DNA of 64,000 bases from Alphaproteobacteria bacterium (GCA_040218575.1 JAVJRE010000006.1:310001-374000); one strand, 5' to 3'. Counted from the first letter of the stretch, positions 16,366 through 26,704 are shown. Notes: generated by a model not told the origin, from the sequence alone. Made by a program: numbers and translations.

Positions 16366-19300
16366 GCCGCGACGGCGGCGACCATGTGGCCGAAGCCTTT
16401 CCCGGCGCGCGACGGGCCGAGGAATGGCAGAACAAGGCGGCGGAGCCGGACGCCTCGGCCTGGGTCTCCGCCTCGGCCGGCACCGGCAAGACATCGGTGC
16501 TGGTGCGGCGCCTGCAGCGGCTGCTGCTGAGCGGCGTACCGCCGGAGCGCATTCTGTGCCTGACCTATACCCGCGCCGCGGCGGCGGAGATGGCCATCCG
16601 GCTGAACGATGAGTTGCGCCGGTGGGCCACCTCTGACGGCGATACGCTGCTGGAGACGCTCAGGCTTCCGACCGGCACGGAGCCGGACGGTGAGACCTGC
16701 CGCCGCGCCCGCCAGCTCTATGCGGTGGTGGCCGATGCGCCCGGCGGCATGGCCATAGACACCTTGCATGCGTTCTGCCAGTCGCTGTTGCGCCGCTTTC
16801 CGCTGGAAGCCGGCGAAGCGCCTAACTTTGCCCTGGCCGAAGAGCGGGACCAGGCGGACCTGCTGGCCGATGCGCGTCGTGCGGTGCTGGCGCGCGAAGC
16901 GGGTATGGCGACCGCCGATGGCGATGGCGAAGAGGGTCCGTCACCGGACTCCGCTACAGGCAGCCTCGCCGCCGCACTGGACATTGTGGCGCAGCAGGTC
17001 GGTGAGGCCGACTTCGCCAATCTCATGCGCGAGCTGACGGCGCAGCGCGGACGGCTGGCTCAGTTGCTGGCGGCCGATGGCCGGGCGCGCATGACGGCCA
17101 GGCTGCGCCAGCGCCTGGGAGTGGCGGAGGAGGCGACCGCAGATCAGGTGCGGGCCATGGCCGTGGACGAGACGGCGTTTGACGGCGTCGCCCTGCGACG
17201 CGCGGCGGCGGCGTTGCTGGAAGGGTCAAAGACCGACTGCGCCGCCGGCCAGCGGATGGCCGACTGGCTGGCGGCGGGCACGGCGGAACGCATCGCCGGC
17301 CTGGCCGATTATCGCCTCGCCTTCTTTACCCAGAGCGGAACAGTCCGAAAGTCCTTCGCCACCAAGGCCACAAGCGATGGCATGCCGGACATCGTCACGG
17401 TGATGGCCGAAGAAGCCGGACGTCTGGACGCGGTGCAGACCGTTCTGAAGGGGCTTGACCTGGTGGCGGCAACCGACGCCCTGCTGGCCATCGGCGAAGC
17501 GATTGTGGGCGAGTATGAGCGACACAAGGCCATGCGCGGCCTGCTGGATTATGACGATCTGATTCTCGCCGCCCGCAATCTGCTTGACGGTGAGGGCGCG
17601 GCGGCCTGGGTGCTGTTCAAACTGGACGGCGGTATTGACCATGTGCTGATTGACGAGGCGCAGGACACCAGTCCCGATCAGTGGCGCATTATCACAGCGC
17701 TGGCCGATGAGTATTTCGCCGCCGCGGATGACGGCGAGCGCCGCCGCACCCTGTTCGCCGTAGGCGACCGCAAGCAGTCCATCTTCTCCTTTCAGGGGGC
17801 TGACCCGGACGCCTTCGACGCCATGCACCGGCGCTTTCATGATCGTGCCAAGGCGATCGACAAGCCCTGGCATGAAGTGCCCCTGACCATCTCGTTCCGC
17901 TCCACCGTGCCGGTGCTGCGCGCGGTGGACGCGGTGTTCGCCCAGGCGCGAGCGGCTGAGGGTGTGGTGGAGGGCGTAGTGGAGGACGGGCGGGATGGTG
18001 CGGGTCGGCTGCGTCACGAGGCCTCGCGCATCGGTCAGGCCGGGCTGGTGGAGGTGTGGCCGGCGGTGCCGCCGGCCGATGACAGCGCCGACCAGGCTGT
18101 CACGGACAGTGGCGATGATGAGGCGGTCGGCGATGGTGGCGACACCGCAGACGGCGTGGTGGAGGACTCGCCCAATACCGCGGTGCGCCTGGCCTGGGCC
18201 ATTGCCGGGCGCGTTGCCCGCTGGCTGCGCGACGGGGAGCATCTGGAGTCGCGGGGCCGCCGGCTGCGCGCCGGCGACATCATGGTGCTGGTGCAGCGTC
18301 GCACCATTTTTGTCGAGGAACTGATTCGCGCGCTGCGCACTCTGGACGTGCCAGTGGCCGGCAGCGACCGGCTGGTGCTTACCGACCACCTGGCGGTGAT
18401 GGATCTGATGGCGCTGGGTCATTTCCTGCTGATGCCGGACGACGACATGACTCTGGCGACGGTGCTGAAGGGTCCGTTCGGTGGCCTCGACGACAGCCAG
18501 TTGTTCGATCTGGCCTGGGACCGTGGCGGCGAAAGCCTGTGGCGCCGGCTGGCGACGGCGGCACACCGCGCGGACGACCAGTCCACGGCGTTCGGCCAGG
18601 CACACGAGCGGCTGGCCCGCTTGCTGGGCATGGCGGACTTCCGCCGGCCTTATGAATTGTTCGCCGCCGCCCTGGCGCCGCCGCCGGGCGCGCGCCATGC
18701 GGCCAGTGGACGGCAGCGCCTGCTGGCCCGCCTGGGGCCCGACGCGGCAGACGCCATTGATGAATTTATGAGTCTGGCGCTGGCCTATGAACGCGGCCAT
18801 CCGCCGTCGCTGCAGGGCTTTCTGCACTGGCTGGCGGCGGGCGGTGCGGAGGTGCGCCGGGACATGGAGCGGGCCGTGGACGCGGTGCGTGTGATGACGG
18901 TGCATGGCGCCAAGGGGTTGCAGGCGCCGGTGGTGTTCATGGCCGAGACCCTGCAGTCGTCGCGGGCCTCGCCCAATCTTCTGTGGTGGATGGACGGCGA
19001 CCTGCCGGATCTGGTGTGGGCGCCACGGCGGGACATGGAGACGGCGGCGGTGACCCTGGCGCGGGCGGCGGCCGACCGCAACCAGAGGCGCGAGTCGCGC
19101 CGCCTGCTCTATGTGGCCATGACGCGGGCGGCGGACCGCTTGTATGTCTGTGGCTATCAGACGGCGCGTCAGCCGGTGAACTCCTGGTACGAACTGGTCC
19201 GTGACGGTATGGCGGGGCTGGCGGATGTGGCGACGGTAGAGATGGACTTCGCGGCCGACCTGGCGCCGGCGGCATTGCCGGGTTTGCAGCCATGGTCAGG

Positions 19301-20027
19301 TCCGGGCCTCAGGCTCCATGTGGCACAGACGGCGGCGGCGGAAGCAGAATCGGAGCGGCCGGCCGGCGTGCGGCGCGCGCTGCCGGACTGGGCGCGGCAG
19401 GCGGCGCAGACGCCAGTGCAACCGCCTGTCCCGCTGACCCCGTCCGGTGACTATGGCTCAGGCGATGATCTGCCGGCGGATCAGCCGGAAGCGGAAGCCA
19501 CCAGCCCGCAGGGCGCGCAGGCCATGGCCTTTGAGCGCGGTCACCTGGTCCATCGTCTGCTCGAGCTGTTGCCGGCGGTGCCGCCGGCGGCGCGATCAGC
19601 CCGCGCCCTTGCCTGGCTGGCGGCGACGGCCGAACGGATGACGCCGACGATGCGGCAAGAACTGGTGAAGGAAGTCATCGGCGTTCTTGAGCACCCGGCA
19701 ACCGCCCCGTTGTTCGGCGGCGAGGGCATGGCCGAGGCGCCGGTGGTGGGGATGGTGGACAGCCGCGCCGGTCGGCGCGCAGTCAGCGGCCGGATTGACC
19801 GCCTGGCGGTGTTGTCGGACCGCGTCATCATTGCCGACTATAAGAGCGGAACCCCGCCGCCGGCGGGCATCGCCATACCACCGGCCTACACCCGGCAGAT
19901 GGCCTTGTATCGCGCTGTTCTGGCACCACTTTTTCCTGACAGGCCAGTCGATTGCGCGGTGATCTGGACCTTTGGCCCGAGGGTCGACTGGCTGTCGCCG
20001 GAAGAGATGGAGGCGGCCTTGCCTTGA
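16362..20027 (+). CDS. addA: Double-strand break repair helicase AddA
   Basis: A 1221-residue UvrD/Rep-family helicase with a C-terminal nuclease. Walker A is ASAGTGKT (37-44). Also visible are LCLTYTRAAAAEMA (motif Ia region), LIDEAQDTSPDQW (motif II), FAVGDRKQSIFSFQGA (motif III), MTVHGAKGLQAPVVF (motif V) and RRLLYVAMTRAADRL (motif VI). The nuclease domain has GRIDRL and IIADYKSG (Asp1159, Lys1161). A low-complexity acidic insert rich in Asp, Ala and Val lies at about 530-600. The partner addB is immediately upstream. The end of the gene overlaps the -35 box of the trxA promoter. Confidence 0.96.
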   Translation: MSRDGGDHVAEAFPGARRAEEWQNKAAEPDASAWVSASAGTGKTSVLVRRLQRLLLSGVPPERILCLTYTRAAAAEMAIRLNDELRRWATSDGDTLLETLRLPTGTEPDGETCRRARQLYAVVADAPGGMAIDTLHAFCQSLLRRFPLEAGEAPNFALAEERDQADLLADARRAVLAREAGMATADGDGEEGPSPDSATGSLAAALDIVAQQVGEADFANLMRELTAQRGRLAQLLAADGRARMTARLRQRLGVAEEATADQVRAMAVDETAFDGVALRRAAAALLEGSKTDCAAGQRMADWLAAGTAERIAGLADYRLAFFTQSGTVRKSFATKATSDGMPDIVTVMAEEAGRLDAVQTVLKGLDLVAATDALLAIGEAIVGEYERHKAMRGLLDYDDLILAARNLLDGEGAAAWVLFKLDGGIDHVLIDEAQDTSPDQWRIITALADEYFAAADDGERRRTLFAVGDRKQSIFSFQGADPDAFDAMHRRFHDRAKAIDKPWHEVPLTISFRSTVPVLRAVDAVFAQARAAEGVVEGVVEDGRDGAGRLRHEASRIGQAGLVEVWPAVPPADDSADQAVTDSGDDEAVGDGGDTADGVVEDSPNTAVRLAWAIAGRVARWLRDGEHLESRGRRLRAGDIMVLVQRRTIFVEELIRALRTLDVPVAGSDRLVLTDHLAVMDLMALGHFLLMPDDDMTLATVLKGPFGGLDDSQLFDLAWDRGGESLWRRLATAAHRADDQSTAFGQAHERLARLLGMADFRRPYELFAAALAPPPGARHAASGRQRLLARLGPDAADAIDEFMSLALAYERGHPPSLQGFLHWLAAGGAEVRRDMERAVDAVRVMTVHGAKGLQAPVVFMAETLQSSRASPNLLWWMDGDLPDLVWAPRRDMETAAVTLARAAADRNQRRESRRLLYVAMTRAADRLYVCGYQTARQPVNSWYELVRDGMAGLADVATVEMDFAADLAPAALPGLQPWSGPGLRLHVAQTAAAEAESERPAGVRRALPDWARQAAQTPVQPPVPLTPSGDYGSGDDLPADQPEAEATSPQGAQAMAFERGHLVHRLLELLPAVPPAARSARALAWLAATAERMTPTMRQELVKEVIGVLEHPATAPLFGGEGMAEAPVVGMVDSRAGRRAVSGRIDRLAVLSDRVIIADYKSGTPPPAGIAIPPAYTRQMALYRAVLAPLFPDRPVDCAVIWTFGPRVDWLSPEEMEAALP

Positions 20028-20052
20028 CCCGGCAGGGGCTGCTTCCTAGATT
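20024..20052 (+). promoter_or_regulatory. Candidate sigma-70 promoter of trxA
   Basis: TTGACC (20024-20029), a 17-bp spacer, then TAGATT (20047-20052). The -35 hexamer overlaps the addA stop codon. This gives trxA its own promoter about 140 bp upstream of its ATG, with a long leader in which I recognise nothing else. Confidence 0.6.
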
Positions 20053-20201
20053 CAAACACAATTGATCTGTGACAGGGACGTCGGCCAGGCCGGCGTCATT
20101 TGTCTTTCAGACGCCGCATACCGGATGGAACGCACCGCGCGGGACATACCGGGCGGAACACAAGCGTCGCACATGCCGACGCGACAGACAGGAGGGACGT
20201 G

Positions 20202-20522
20202 ATGGCGACCAAACCAGTCACGGACGAATCATTCGAGAACGATGTTCTCAAATCCAGCGCCCCGGTGCTGGTGGACTTCTGGGCCGAGTGGTGCGGTCCG
20301 TGCAAGATGATCGCACCCTCGCTGGAAGATCTGGCCAATGACATGGGCGAGAAGATCGTTGTCGCCAAGGTCAACATTGACGAGAACCCCAACACACCCT
20401 CGAAGTATGGGGTGCGCGGCATCCCCACCCTGATGATCTTCAAGGACGGTCAGGTGGCCTCCATGAAAGTGGGCGGCGTGGCCAAGAGCAAATTGTATGA
20501 ATGGGTGGAGCAGTCGCTGTAG
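20202..20522 (+). CDS. trxA: Thioredoxin 1
   Basis: A 106-residue thioredoxin with the active site WCGPC (Cys31, Cys34) in VDFWAEWCGPCKMIAP and the cis-proline in VRGIPTLMIF. It is the general dithiol reductant of the cytoplasm. The ATG at 20202 follows AGGAGGGA with good spacing, so no upstream start is needed. It has its own promoter and a strong terminator, so it is a one-gene transcript at the end of the plus-strand block, facing folC. Confidence 0.97.
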   Translation: MATKPVTDESFENDVLKSSAPVLVDFWAEWCGPCKMIAPSLEDLANDMGEKIVVAKVNIDENPNTPSKYGVRGIPTLMIFKDGQVASMKVGGVAKSKLYEWVEQSL

Positions 20523-20560
20523 GCGGCCCTGCCGTTGCTTAAGCGGCGTCACCGCCGTTG

Positions 20561-20589
20561 AAAAGGCCCCGCGCGGGGCCTTTTCTTTT
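20561..20589. terminator. Bidirectional intrinsic terminator between trxA and folC
   Basis: A perfect inverted repeat AAAAGGCCCC, loop GCGC, GGGGCCTTTT at 20561-20584, followed by CTTTTT. The stem is GC-rich with T-runs on both strands, suiting termination of trxA from the left and of the folC transcript from the right. Confidence 0.92.
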
Positions 20590-20633
20590 TGCCCCGCTCG
20601 ATGGCGCGGCGCGATCAGCCCGGCAGGTTGCGA

Positions 20634-21944
20634 TCAGCCATTGTCGCGCAGCACGGCGCCGGCCAGATAGAGCGAGCCGCATATCAGTATGCGGCCGCCG
20701 CTGGGCCGGTTGGCCCCGCCGCCTTTCGCCATGTCGGCGTCTGCCACGATCTGGTTGAGTGCCGTCGCCACATCCGGCGCCGACATGGCGTTGGCGCCGG
20801 CGTCGCGGCCGATGCTGGCCAGGGTGTCGGCCGGCCAGGCATTGGCCTCGCCGGGGACGGCCACGGTCTGCAGCGAGGCGAGGTGCGGCGCCAGCGGGGC
20901 CAGAAACCCCGCCGCGTCATGGCTGTTGATCATGCCGGCGATGACGTGCAAGGGCAGGGTCGGAGTCTCCAGCGACCAGGCCAGCGCCTGACCGGCCAGC
21001 GCCAGGCCGGCGGCGGGATTGTGACCGCCGTCGAGCCACAACTCCCAGCCGGCCGGCAAGGCATCCACCAGCGGGCCGGTGCGCAGACGTTGTAGCCGGG
21101 CCTGCAGTCGGGCGCTGGCCAGACCCTGGCGAATGGCCGATTCATCCACCCGGTCGAAGAGGGAGGTCGCCTCGCAGATGGCGATGGCGTGGCCGGCATT
21201 TTCAAACTGGTGAGCGCCCGGCAGGACCGGTGGCGGCAGGTCGAACCGCCACCGGCGACCGCGGTAGATCAGCCGCGGCCCCTGGGCGGTCAGGCTGCGC
21301 ACCGCCTGCCAGTCCTGTCCGGCGACGAAGAGGGGAGCGGCGATCTCTTCCGCCCGGCGGCGGATCACCGCCATGGCCTCGGCCGACTGCCGGGCAATGA
21401 CGGCGGGTGACTGCGCCTTGAGGATGCCGGCTTTTTCACCGGCGATGGCCGCCACCGTGTCGCCGAGATAGGCCATGTGGTCGAGGGACACCGGGGTGAT
21501 GGCGGTGACCGCCGGCCTGGTCACCACATTGGTTGCGTCGAGACGGCCGCCAAGACCGGTTTCCAGCACCAGGGCATCGGCCGGCACCCGCGAAAAGGCG
21601 AGAAGCGCGGCGACGGTGGTGATCTCGAAATAGGTGATGAGCTGATGGTCGTTGGCGGCCTCCACCTCGGCCAGCAGCTCCGCCAGGTCGGGCGAGGAGA
21701 TCTCCGTGCCGGCAAGACAGATACGTTCGTTGAAGCGCACCAGATGGGGCTTGAGGTAGGCGTGCACACGATAGCCGGCGGCCTGCAGGATGGCGGTGGT
21801 GAAGGCGCAGGTGGAGCCCTTGCCGTTGGTGCCGGCCACATGAATGACCGGCGGCAGCCTGTCCTGCGGATTATCCAGGCGGTCCAGCAGCCGCCAGACC
21901 CGATCCAGCACAAGGTCCATGACCTTGGGGTGGAGAGTCATCAT
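20634..21944 (-). CDS. folC: Dihydrofolate/folylpolyglutamate synthase
   Basis: Adds glutamate to dihydropteroate and to folates. It has 436 residues from the ATG at 21944. The ATP-binding loop is HVAGTNGKGSTCAF, followed by LKPHLVRFNERI, FEITTVAALLAF, LETGLGGRLDATN and DGGHNPAAG. The start is unsettled: family-like residues (ESILAR) are encoded just upstream in the same frame with no ATG, GTG or TTG. A CTG at 21995 overlaps the accD stop as CTGA and could be the true start. It is the last gene of the accD-folC pair and ends at the shared terminator. Confidence 0.94.
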   Translation of the reverse strand: MMTLHPKVMDLVLDRVWRLLDRLDNPQDRLPPVIHVAGTNGKGSTCAFTTAILQAAGYRVHAYLKPHLVRFNERICLAGTEISSPDLAELLAEVEAANDHQLITYFEITTVAALLAFSRVPADALVLETGLGGRLDATNVVTRPAVTAITPVSLDHMAYLGDTVAAIAGEKAGILKAQSPAVIARQSAEAMAVIRRRAEEIAAPLFVAGQDWQAVRSLTAQGPRLIYRGRRWRFDLPPPVLPGAHQFENAGHAIAICEATSLFDRVDESAIRQGLASARLQARLQRLRTGPLVDALPAGWELWLDGGHNPAAGLALAGQALAWSLETPTLPLHVIAGMINSHDAAGFLAPLAPHLASLQTVAVPGEANAWPADTLASIGRDAGANAMSAPDVATALNQIVADADMAKGGGANRPSGGRILICGSLYLAGAVLRDNG

Positions 21945-21991
21945 CCGCGCCAGAATGGACTCCGGCGTGGCCGTGGCCGGATCGGCGGTAG

Positions 21992-22972
21992 TCAGGGAGA
22001 GGAACCCGCAGGGCCGGTGGTCGCCGCCGCGGCGCGGTCTTCCTTGCGGCGACCCTTGCCCTGCTTGTCACCGGCGCCGGCCTTGTCGGCGGCCGGCAGG
22101 GCGACGACCTCTCCGGGCTCGGCGCTGCGGGTGAGCAGACCGGCCAGGCGGGCCAGCGTGTCGCGCAGCGCCTTGCGCGGCACCACCATGTCCACCATGC
22201 CGTGTTCCAGCAGATACTCCGACGACTGGAAATCGTCGGGCAGTTCCTGGCGGATGGTTTCCTGAATGACACGCTTGCCGGTGAAGCCGATGGTCGCCCC
22301 CGGCTCCGCCAGAATGACATCCCCCAGCATGGCGAAGGAGGCGAGGACGCCGCCGGTCGTGGGGTCGGTCATGAGGACGATGAAGGGCAAGCCGCGCTCT
22401 TTCACCTGCTGCACGGCGACAATGGTGCGCGGCATCTGCATGAGGGAGAGGATGCCTTCCTGCATGCGGGCGCCGCCGGAGGCGGGAATGGCGATCAGCG
22501 GCGCCTGCTGCAGTACCGCCAGGCGGGCCGCGGCGACCAGCGCCTCACCGGCGGCCATGCCCATGGAGCCGCCGAGAAAGCGAAAATCGAACACCGCGCA
22601 CACCGCCGGATGGCCGCCAAGCCGGCCATGGGCGACAATGACCGCATCATCCTCGCCGGTCTTGTCGCGGGCGTCCTTCAACTTGTCGGTGTAACGCTTG
22701 CGGTCGCGAAACCGCAGCGGGTCGGCGCCCACCTTTGGCGGTTCTATGCGGCTGAACTGGCCGTCATCGAAGAGCATGGCCAGTCGCTGCATGGCGTCCA
22801 GCCGCAGGTGGTGGCCGCAGTGATGACAGACATGAAGATTCTCGCCCAGGTCACGATGGAACAGCATCTGACCGCAGCCCGGGCAGGTCTGCCAGAGATT
22901 GTCCGGCATGTCCTGCTTCTGGCCGACCAGACGCTGGATGCGGGGGCGGACGAAATTGGTCAGCCAGTTCAT
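21992..22972 (-). CDS. accD: Acetyl-CoA carboxylase carboxyltransferase subunit beta
   Basis: With AccA it forms the carboxyltransferase making malonyl-CoA for fatty-acid synthesis. It has 326 residues. The N-terminal C4 zinc ribbon is CPGCGQMLFHRDL with the second pair CHHCGHH. The crotonase-like fold has FDFRFLGGSMGMAAGEAL, PASGGARMQEG and TDPTTGGVLASFA. A Lys/Arg-rich and Ala-rich tail ends the protein. The trpA-accD-folC order is common in proteobacteria. The 67-bp gap to trpA holds no obvious promoter. Confidence 0.96.
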   Translation of the reverse strand: MNWLTNFVRPRIQRLVGQKQDMPDNLWQTCPGCGQMLFHRDLGENLHVCHHCGHHLRLDAMQRLAMLFDDGQFSRIEPPKVGADPLRFRDRKRYTDKLKDARDKTGEDDAVIVAHGRLGGHPAVCAVFDFRFLGGSMGMAAGEALVAAARLAVLQQAPLIAIPASGGARMQEGILSLMQMPRTIVAVQQVKERGLPFIVLMTDPTTGGVLASFAMLGDVILAEPGATIGFTGKRVIQETIRQELPDDFQSSEYLLEHGMVDMVVPRKALRDTLARLAGLLTRSAEPGEVVALPAADKAGAGDKQGKGRRKEDRAAAATTGPAGSSP

Positions 22973-23039
22973 GGGACAATCCGGGTTGAGCCTGGGGAGC
23001 CGATGATAGCGGCGCAGTATAGCGCAGATACGGCCGCCA

Positions 23040-23882
23040 TCACGGGGTGCCTGCGCGGGCCTGCCGAACCGCCCCGGACAGCGCCCGGACCTGGGCCAGA
23101 ACCCGCTCCGTCAGCCCCGGTTTCGCCTGGCCCTGGCCATCGGTTTCCGCAGCGATGGTTTCCACAATGGCGCTGCCGACGACCACCGCATCGGCAACCC
23201 GGCCGATGGCCGCCGCCTGTTCGGGCGTACGGATGCCAAAGCCGACGCCAACCGGCAGGTCACTGGCGGCGTGCAGGCGCGCCACCGCCTGGTGCGCCGC
23301 CTCCTCCGGCACCGCGCGGGTGCCGGTGATGCCGGTGATGGACACATAGTAGAGCCAGCCCGAGGCATTGGTCAGGACCACCGGCAAGCGCTGTTCATCG
23401 GTGGTCGGGGCGATCAGACGGATGAAATGCAGGCCGGCCTGGCGCGCCGGCAGGCAAAGCTCCCGATCCTCTTCCGGCGGTAGATCAACCACAATGAGGC
23501 CGTCCACGCCGGCGGCCCGGGCATCGGCCACAAAGGCCGCAACCCCATAGCGATAAATCGGATTGAAATAGCCCATGAGGATAAGCGGGGTGGCGTCATC
23601 GTCGCGGCGAAAGGCGCGGACCATGGCCAGCACGCCGCGCAGGGTCATGCCGCCGGCCAGTGCGCGCAGGCCGGCCGCCTGAATGGCCGGACCGTCGGCC
23701 ATGGGATCGGTGAACGGCATGCCAAGTTCGATGAGGTCGGCGCCGGCCGCCGGCAGGCCGGCCAGCAGGCGGGCCGAAGTGGCGGCATCGGGATCGCCGG
23801 CCGTCACATAGGGGACGAAGGCGGCGCGGCCTTCGTCCTTCAGGGCGACGAACCGTCGGGCCAGGCGGTCGTTGGTGTTCAC
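23040..23882 (-). CDS. trpA: Tryptophan synthase alpha chain
   Basis: Cleaves indole-3-glycerol phosphate to indole for TrpB. It is 280 residues from a GTG that overlaps the trpB stop (GTGA). Landmarks are [19 protein letters not shown] with the catalytic Glu/Asp region, [26 protein letters not shown] and [12 protein letters not shown]. The tight overlap suggests equal production with TrpB, its partner in the alpha2-beta2 complex with an indole tunnel. Confidence 0.96.
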   Translation of the reverse strand: MNTNDRLARRFVALKDEGRAAFVPYVTAGDPDAATSARLLAGLPAAGADLIELGMPFTDPMADGPAIQAAGLRALAGGMTLRGVLAMVRAFRRDDDATPLILMGYFNPIYRYGVAAFVADARAAGVDGLIVVDLPPEEDRELCLPARQAGLHFIRLIAPTTDEQRLPVVLTNASGWLYYVSITGITGTRAVPEEAAHQAVARLHAASDLPVGVGFGIRTPEQAAAIGRVADAVVVGSAIVETIAAETDGQGQAKPGLTERVLAQVRALSGAVRQARAGTP

Positions 23883-25105
23883 AGGCTGCGCCCCAGGTGC
23901 TCGGCGACGGCGAAGACATCCTTGTCGCCACGGCCGCACATGTTCATGACCAGAAGGTGGTCGGACGGCAGGTCCGGCGCGATTTTCATCACATGAGCCA
24001 GGGCGTGGGCCGGCTCCAGCGCCGGCAGAATGCCTTCCAGCCTGGTGCAGAGCTGAAAGGCCTGCAGCGCCTCGCTGTCGGTCACCGACACATACTGGAC
24101 ACGGCCGCTGTCGTGCAGCCAGGCATGTTCCGGCCCGATGCCCGGATAGTCGAGGCCGGCGGAAATGGAATGGGCCTCGGTGATCTGGCCGTCGTCGTTC
24201 TGCAGCAGGTAGGTGCGGTTGCCGTGCAGCACACCGGGCACCCCGCCGGACAGGGATGCGGCATGGCGGCCGGTCTCGACGCCGTCACCGCCTGCTTCGA
24301 CGCCGGTGATGCGGACCGCCGCGTCATCGAGGAAAGGATGGAACAGGCCGATGGCATTGGAACCGCCACCGATGCAGGCAACCAGATGATCGGGCAGGCG
24401 GCCTTCGGCCTCTTCCATCTGCCAGCGCACTTCCTCGCCGATGATGCATTGAAAGTCACGCACCATGGCCGGATAGGGATGCGGGCCGGCCGCCGTGCCG
24501 ATGATGTAGAAGGTGGAGTCCACATTGGCCACCCAGTCGCGCAGCGCCTCGTTCATGGCGTCCTTGAGGGTGCGCGAACCGGAGGTGACGGGAATGACCT
24601 CCGCCCCCAACAGGTTCATGCGAAAGACGTTGGGCTGCTGCCGCTTCATGTCGGTCTCGCCCATATAGACCGTGCACGGCAGGCCGAAGCGGGCGCACAC
24701 GGTGGCCACTGCGACGCCGTGCTGGCCGGCCCCGGTCTCGGCGATGATGCGGGTCTTGGCCATGCGCCGGGCCAGCAGAATCTGGCCCATGGTGTTGTTG
24801 ATCTTGTGGGCGCCGGTGTGGTTGAGCTCGTCGCGCTTGAAGTAAATCTTCGCGCCGCCCAGATGCTCCGTCAGGCGTTCGGCGAAGTAGAGCGGGCTGG
24901 GCCGTCCCACATAGTGCTTGAGGAAGTGATTGAGTTCCTGGCGGAAGGCCGGATCCTGCCGCGCCGCGTTATAGGCCTTCTCCACCTCAAGAATCAGTGG
25001 CATCAGCGTCTCGGCGACGAAGCGACCGCCAAAGAGGCCGAAATGGCCGCCTTCGTCGGGGCCGCTGCGGTAGGAGTTGATGGTCGGGCGCGAGGCGTCG
25101 GTCAT
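23879..25105 (-). CDS. trpB: Tryptophan synthase beta chain
   Basis: PLP enzyme condensing indole with serine. It has 408 residues. The PLP lysine is in [14 protein letters not shown], with [11 protein letters not shown] and the phosphate-binding loop [17 protein letters not shown]-type sequence is present as [12 protein letters not shown]. The ATG at 25105 gives the family N-terminus ([19 protein letters not shown] within the first 35 residues). The 166 bp between it and trpF show no recognised gene, attenuator or trp leader peptide. Confidence 0.97.
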   Translation of the reverse strand: MTDASRPTINSYRSGPDEGGHFGLFGGRFVAETLMPLILEVEKAYNAARQDPAFRQELNHFLKHYVGRPSPLYFAERLTEHLGGAKIYFKRDELNHTGAHKINNTMGQILLARRMAKTRIIAETGAGQHGVAVATVCARFGLPCTVYMGETDMKRQQPNVFRMNLLGAEVIPVTSGSRTLKDAMNEALRDWVANVDSTFYIIGTAAGPHPYPAMVRDFQCIIGEEVRWQMEEAEGRLPDHLVACIGGGSNAIGLFHPFLDDAAVRITGVEAGGDGVETGRHAASLSGGVPGVLHGNRTYLLQNDDGQITEAHSISAGLDYPGIGPEHAWLHDSGRVQYVSVTDSEALQAFQLCTRLEGILPALEPAHALAHVMKIAPDLPSDHLLVMNMCGRGDKDVFAVAEHLGRSL

Positions 25106-25271
25106 GATGGGCTCAGGGTTCGGCGCTGTCCGGGAATTCGCCGGCCGGGCCGGGACAGGAGGGGTGCATAGCACAGGCGGCGGAGCGGGGCACGGGGGGC
25201 GCCGTGGCGACGGTCGTTTTGGGCTACGGGGTGGGTTACCGGGTACAGAACCGGGCGCACGGCCGGGCCCC

Positions 25272-25922
25272 TCAGGCAGTGCGGCAGGCTTCCAGAAAGG
25301 AGCGGATACGCTCGGGGTCTTTGACGCCCGGCGCGGATTCGACCCCTGACGACACATCCACATAGCGGGCGCCGGATATGGCTACCGCCTCGCCCACGGT
25401 TTGCGGCGTCAGGCCGCCGGACAGCATCCATGGTCGGCGAAAGCGTGGCGCCGCCGCAATCAGCCGCCAGTCAAAGGCAATGGCGTTGCCGCCGGGCAGG
25501 GCGTTTGTCATCGCCGCCGGCGGCTTGGCATCGAACAACAGCCAGTCGGCCACCGGTTCATAGGCGCGCGCTTGTTCCAGGTCGGCGGCCTCGGCGATGG
25601 CCACGACCTTCATGACCGGTGTGGCAAAGCGCTGGCGGATGGCGACGACCCGCGCCGGGTCTTCATGACCATGCAGTTGCAGAAGGGTCAGGGGCACGGC
25701 AGCCAGCAGGCCGGCCAGCTCGTCATCACCGGGATCGACCAGCAGGCCAACCCGCTCCACCCCTTCGGGCGTGGCGCGAGCCAGGGCCGCTGCCTGGTCC
25801 TGTGTCACGTAGCGCGGCGAGCGCCGATAGAAGACGAAGCCGACGGCGGCGGCACCGGCTTTCGCCGCCACGGCCAGCGTCTCGGGCGTAGCGATACCGC
25901 AGATCTTGGCCTGAACCACCAC
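25272..25922 (-). CDS. trpF: Phosphoribosylanthranilate isomerase
   Basis: Isomerises phosphoribosylanthranilate in tryptophan synthesis. It has 216 residues and a TIM-barrel fold. The catalytic Cys is in [10 protein letters not shown] near the N-terminus. The general acid region is LLVDPGD, followed by LQLHGHEDP. The C-terminal phosphate site is [10 protein letters not shown] and [14 protein letters not shown]. It is 14 bp downstream of pyrF and heads the trpF-trpB-trpA series. Confidence 0.95.
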   Translation of the reverse strand: MVVQAKICGIATPETLAVAAKAGAAAVGFVFYRRSPRYVTQDQAAALARATPEGVERVGLLVDPGDDELAGLLAAVPLTLLQLHGHEDPARVVAIRQRFATPVMKVVAIAEAADLEQARAYEPVADWLLFDAKPPAAMTNALPGGNAIAFDWRLIAAAPRFRRPWMLSGGLTPQTVGEAVAISGARYVDVSSGVESAPGVKDPERIRSFLEACRTA

Positions 25923-25936
25923 GGTATGGCCGGTCG

Positions 25937-26704
25937 TCAGACGCCGGCGCGCATGTCGGCGGCCACCCGCGCCGCTGCCTGCGCCACATCACCCGCCTGG
26001 GTGACCGGCCGGCCGACGACGATGCGGTCGGCGCCGGCGGCAACAGCGGCGGCTGGCGTCACATGACGCTTCTGGTCCTGGACGGCGGCCCAGTCAGGCC
26101 TGACCCCCGGCGTCACCAACAGAAAGTCAGGGCCCAACCGGCGGCGCAGGTCGACTGCTTCATGGGGCGAACAGACGACGCCATCGAGGCCGCAGTCGCG
26201 GGTCAGGGTGGCCAGCCGCACCACCATGTCGGCGGCATTGCCGGCGACGCCGATATCGGCCAGGTCATGGTCGTCGAGGCTGGTGAGCGCGGTGACGGCG
26301 ATCAGCGCCGGGCGTGGCCGGCCGAGGCGCGACGCCTCTTCGCCGCTGGCGTCGAGCGCCGCCTGCAGCATGGCACGGCCGCCACTGGCATGAATGTTGA
26401 ACAGCGAGACGCCGAGGGCCACCGCGCCGCGGGCGGCGCCGGCTACCGTGTTGGGGATGTCGTGAAACTTGAGATCGAGAAAGACCGGCGCGCCCAGGTC
26501 GACAATACGGCGCACACCATCGGGTCCATTGGCGGTGAAGAACTCCATGCCCAGCTTGACGCCGCCTAGCGGTGGCACGACGGCTCGCGCCCAGGCCAGG
26601 GCCTGGTCGCTATCGCGGGTGTCGAGCGCCACGAAGGCGCGGCTGGCGGCGTCCGTCACGGTGGCGGACGACAGGACCGGGGACGGTGCGGCGGATCGGG
26701 ACAT
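25937..26704 (-). CDS. pyrF: Orotidine 5'-phosphate decarboxylase
   Basis: Last step of UMP synthesis. It has 255 residues, with a non-conserved N-terminus of about 20. The catalytic Asp-x-Lys-x-x-x-Asp array is FLDLKFHDIPNTV. Other landmarks are FVALDT, GVKLGMEFF, VCSPHEA, TPGVRPDW and IVVGRPVTQAG (phosphate-binding loop). It lies between map and trpF on one strand. A pyrimidine gene inside this trp-region series is not unusual but is not universal in the group. Confidence 0.96.
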   Translation of the reverse strand: MSRSAAPSPVLSSATVTDAASRAFVALDTRDSDQALAWARAVVPPLGGVKLGMEFFTANGPDGVRRIVDLGAPVFLDLKFHDIPNTVAGAARGAVALGVSLFNIHASGGRAMLQAALDASGEEASRLGRPRPALIAVTALTSLDDHDLADIGVAGNAADMVVRLATLTRDCGLDGVVCSPHEAVDLRRRLGPDFLLVTPGVRPDWAAVQDQKRHVTPAAAVAAGADRIVVGRPVTQAGDVAQAAARVAADMRAGV

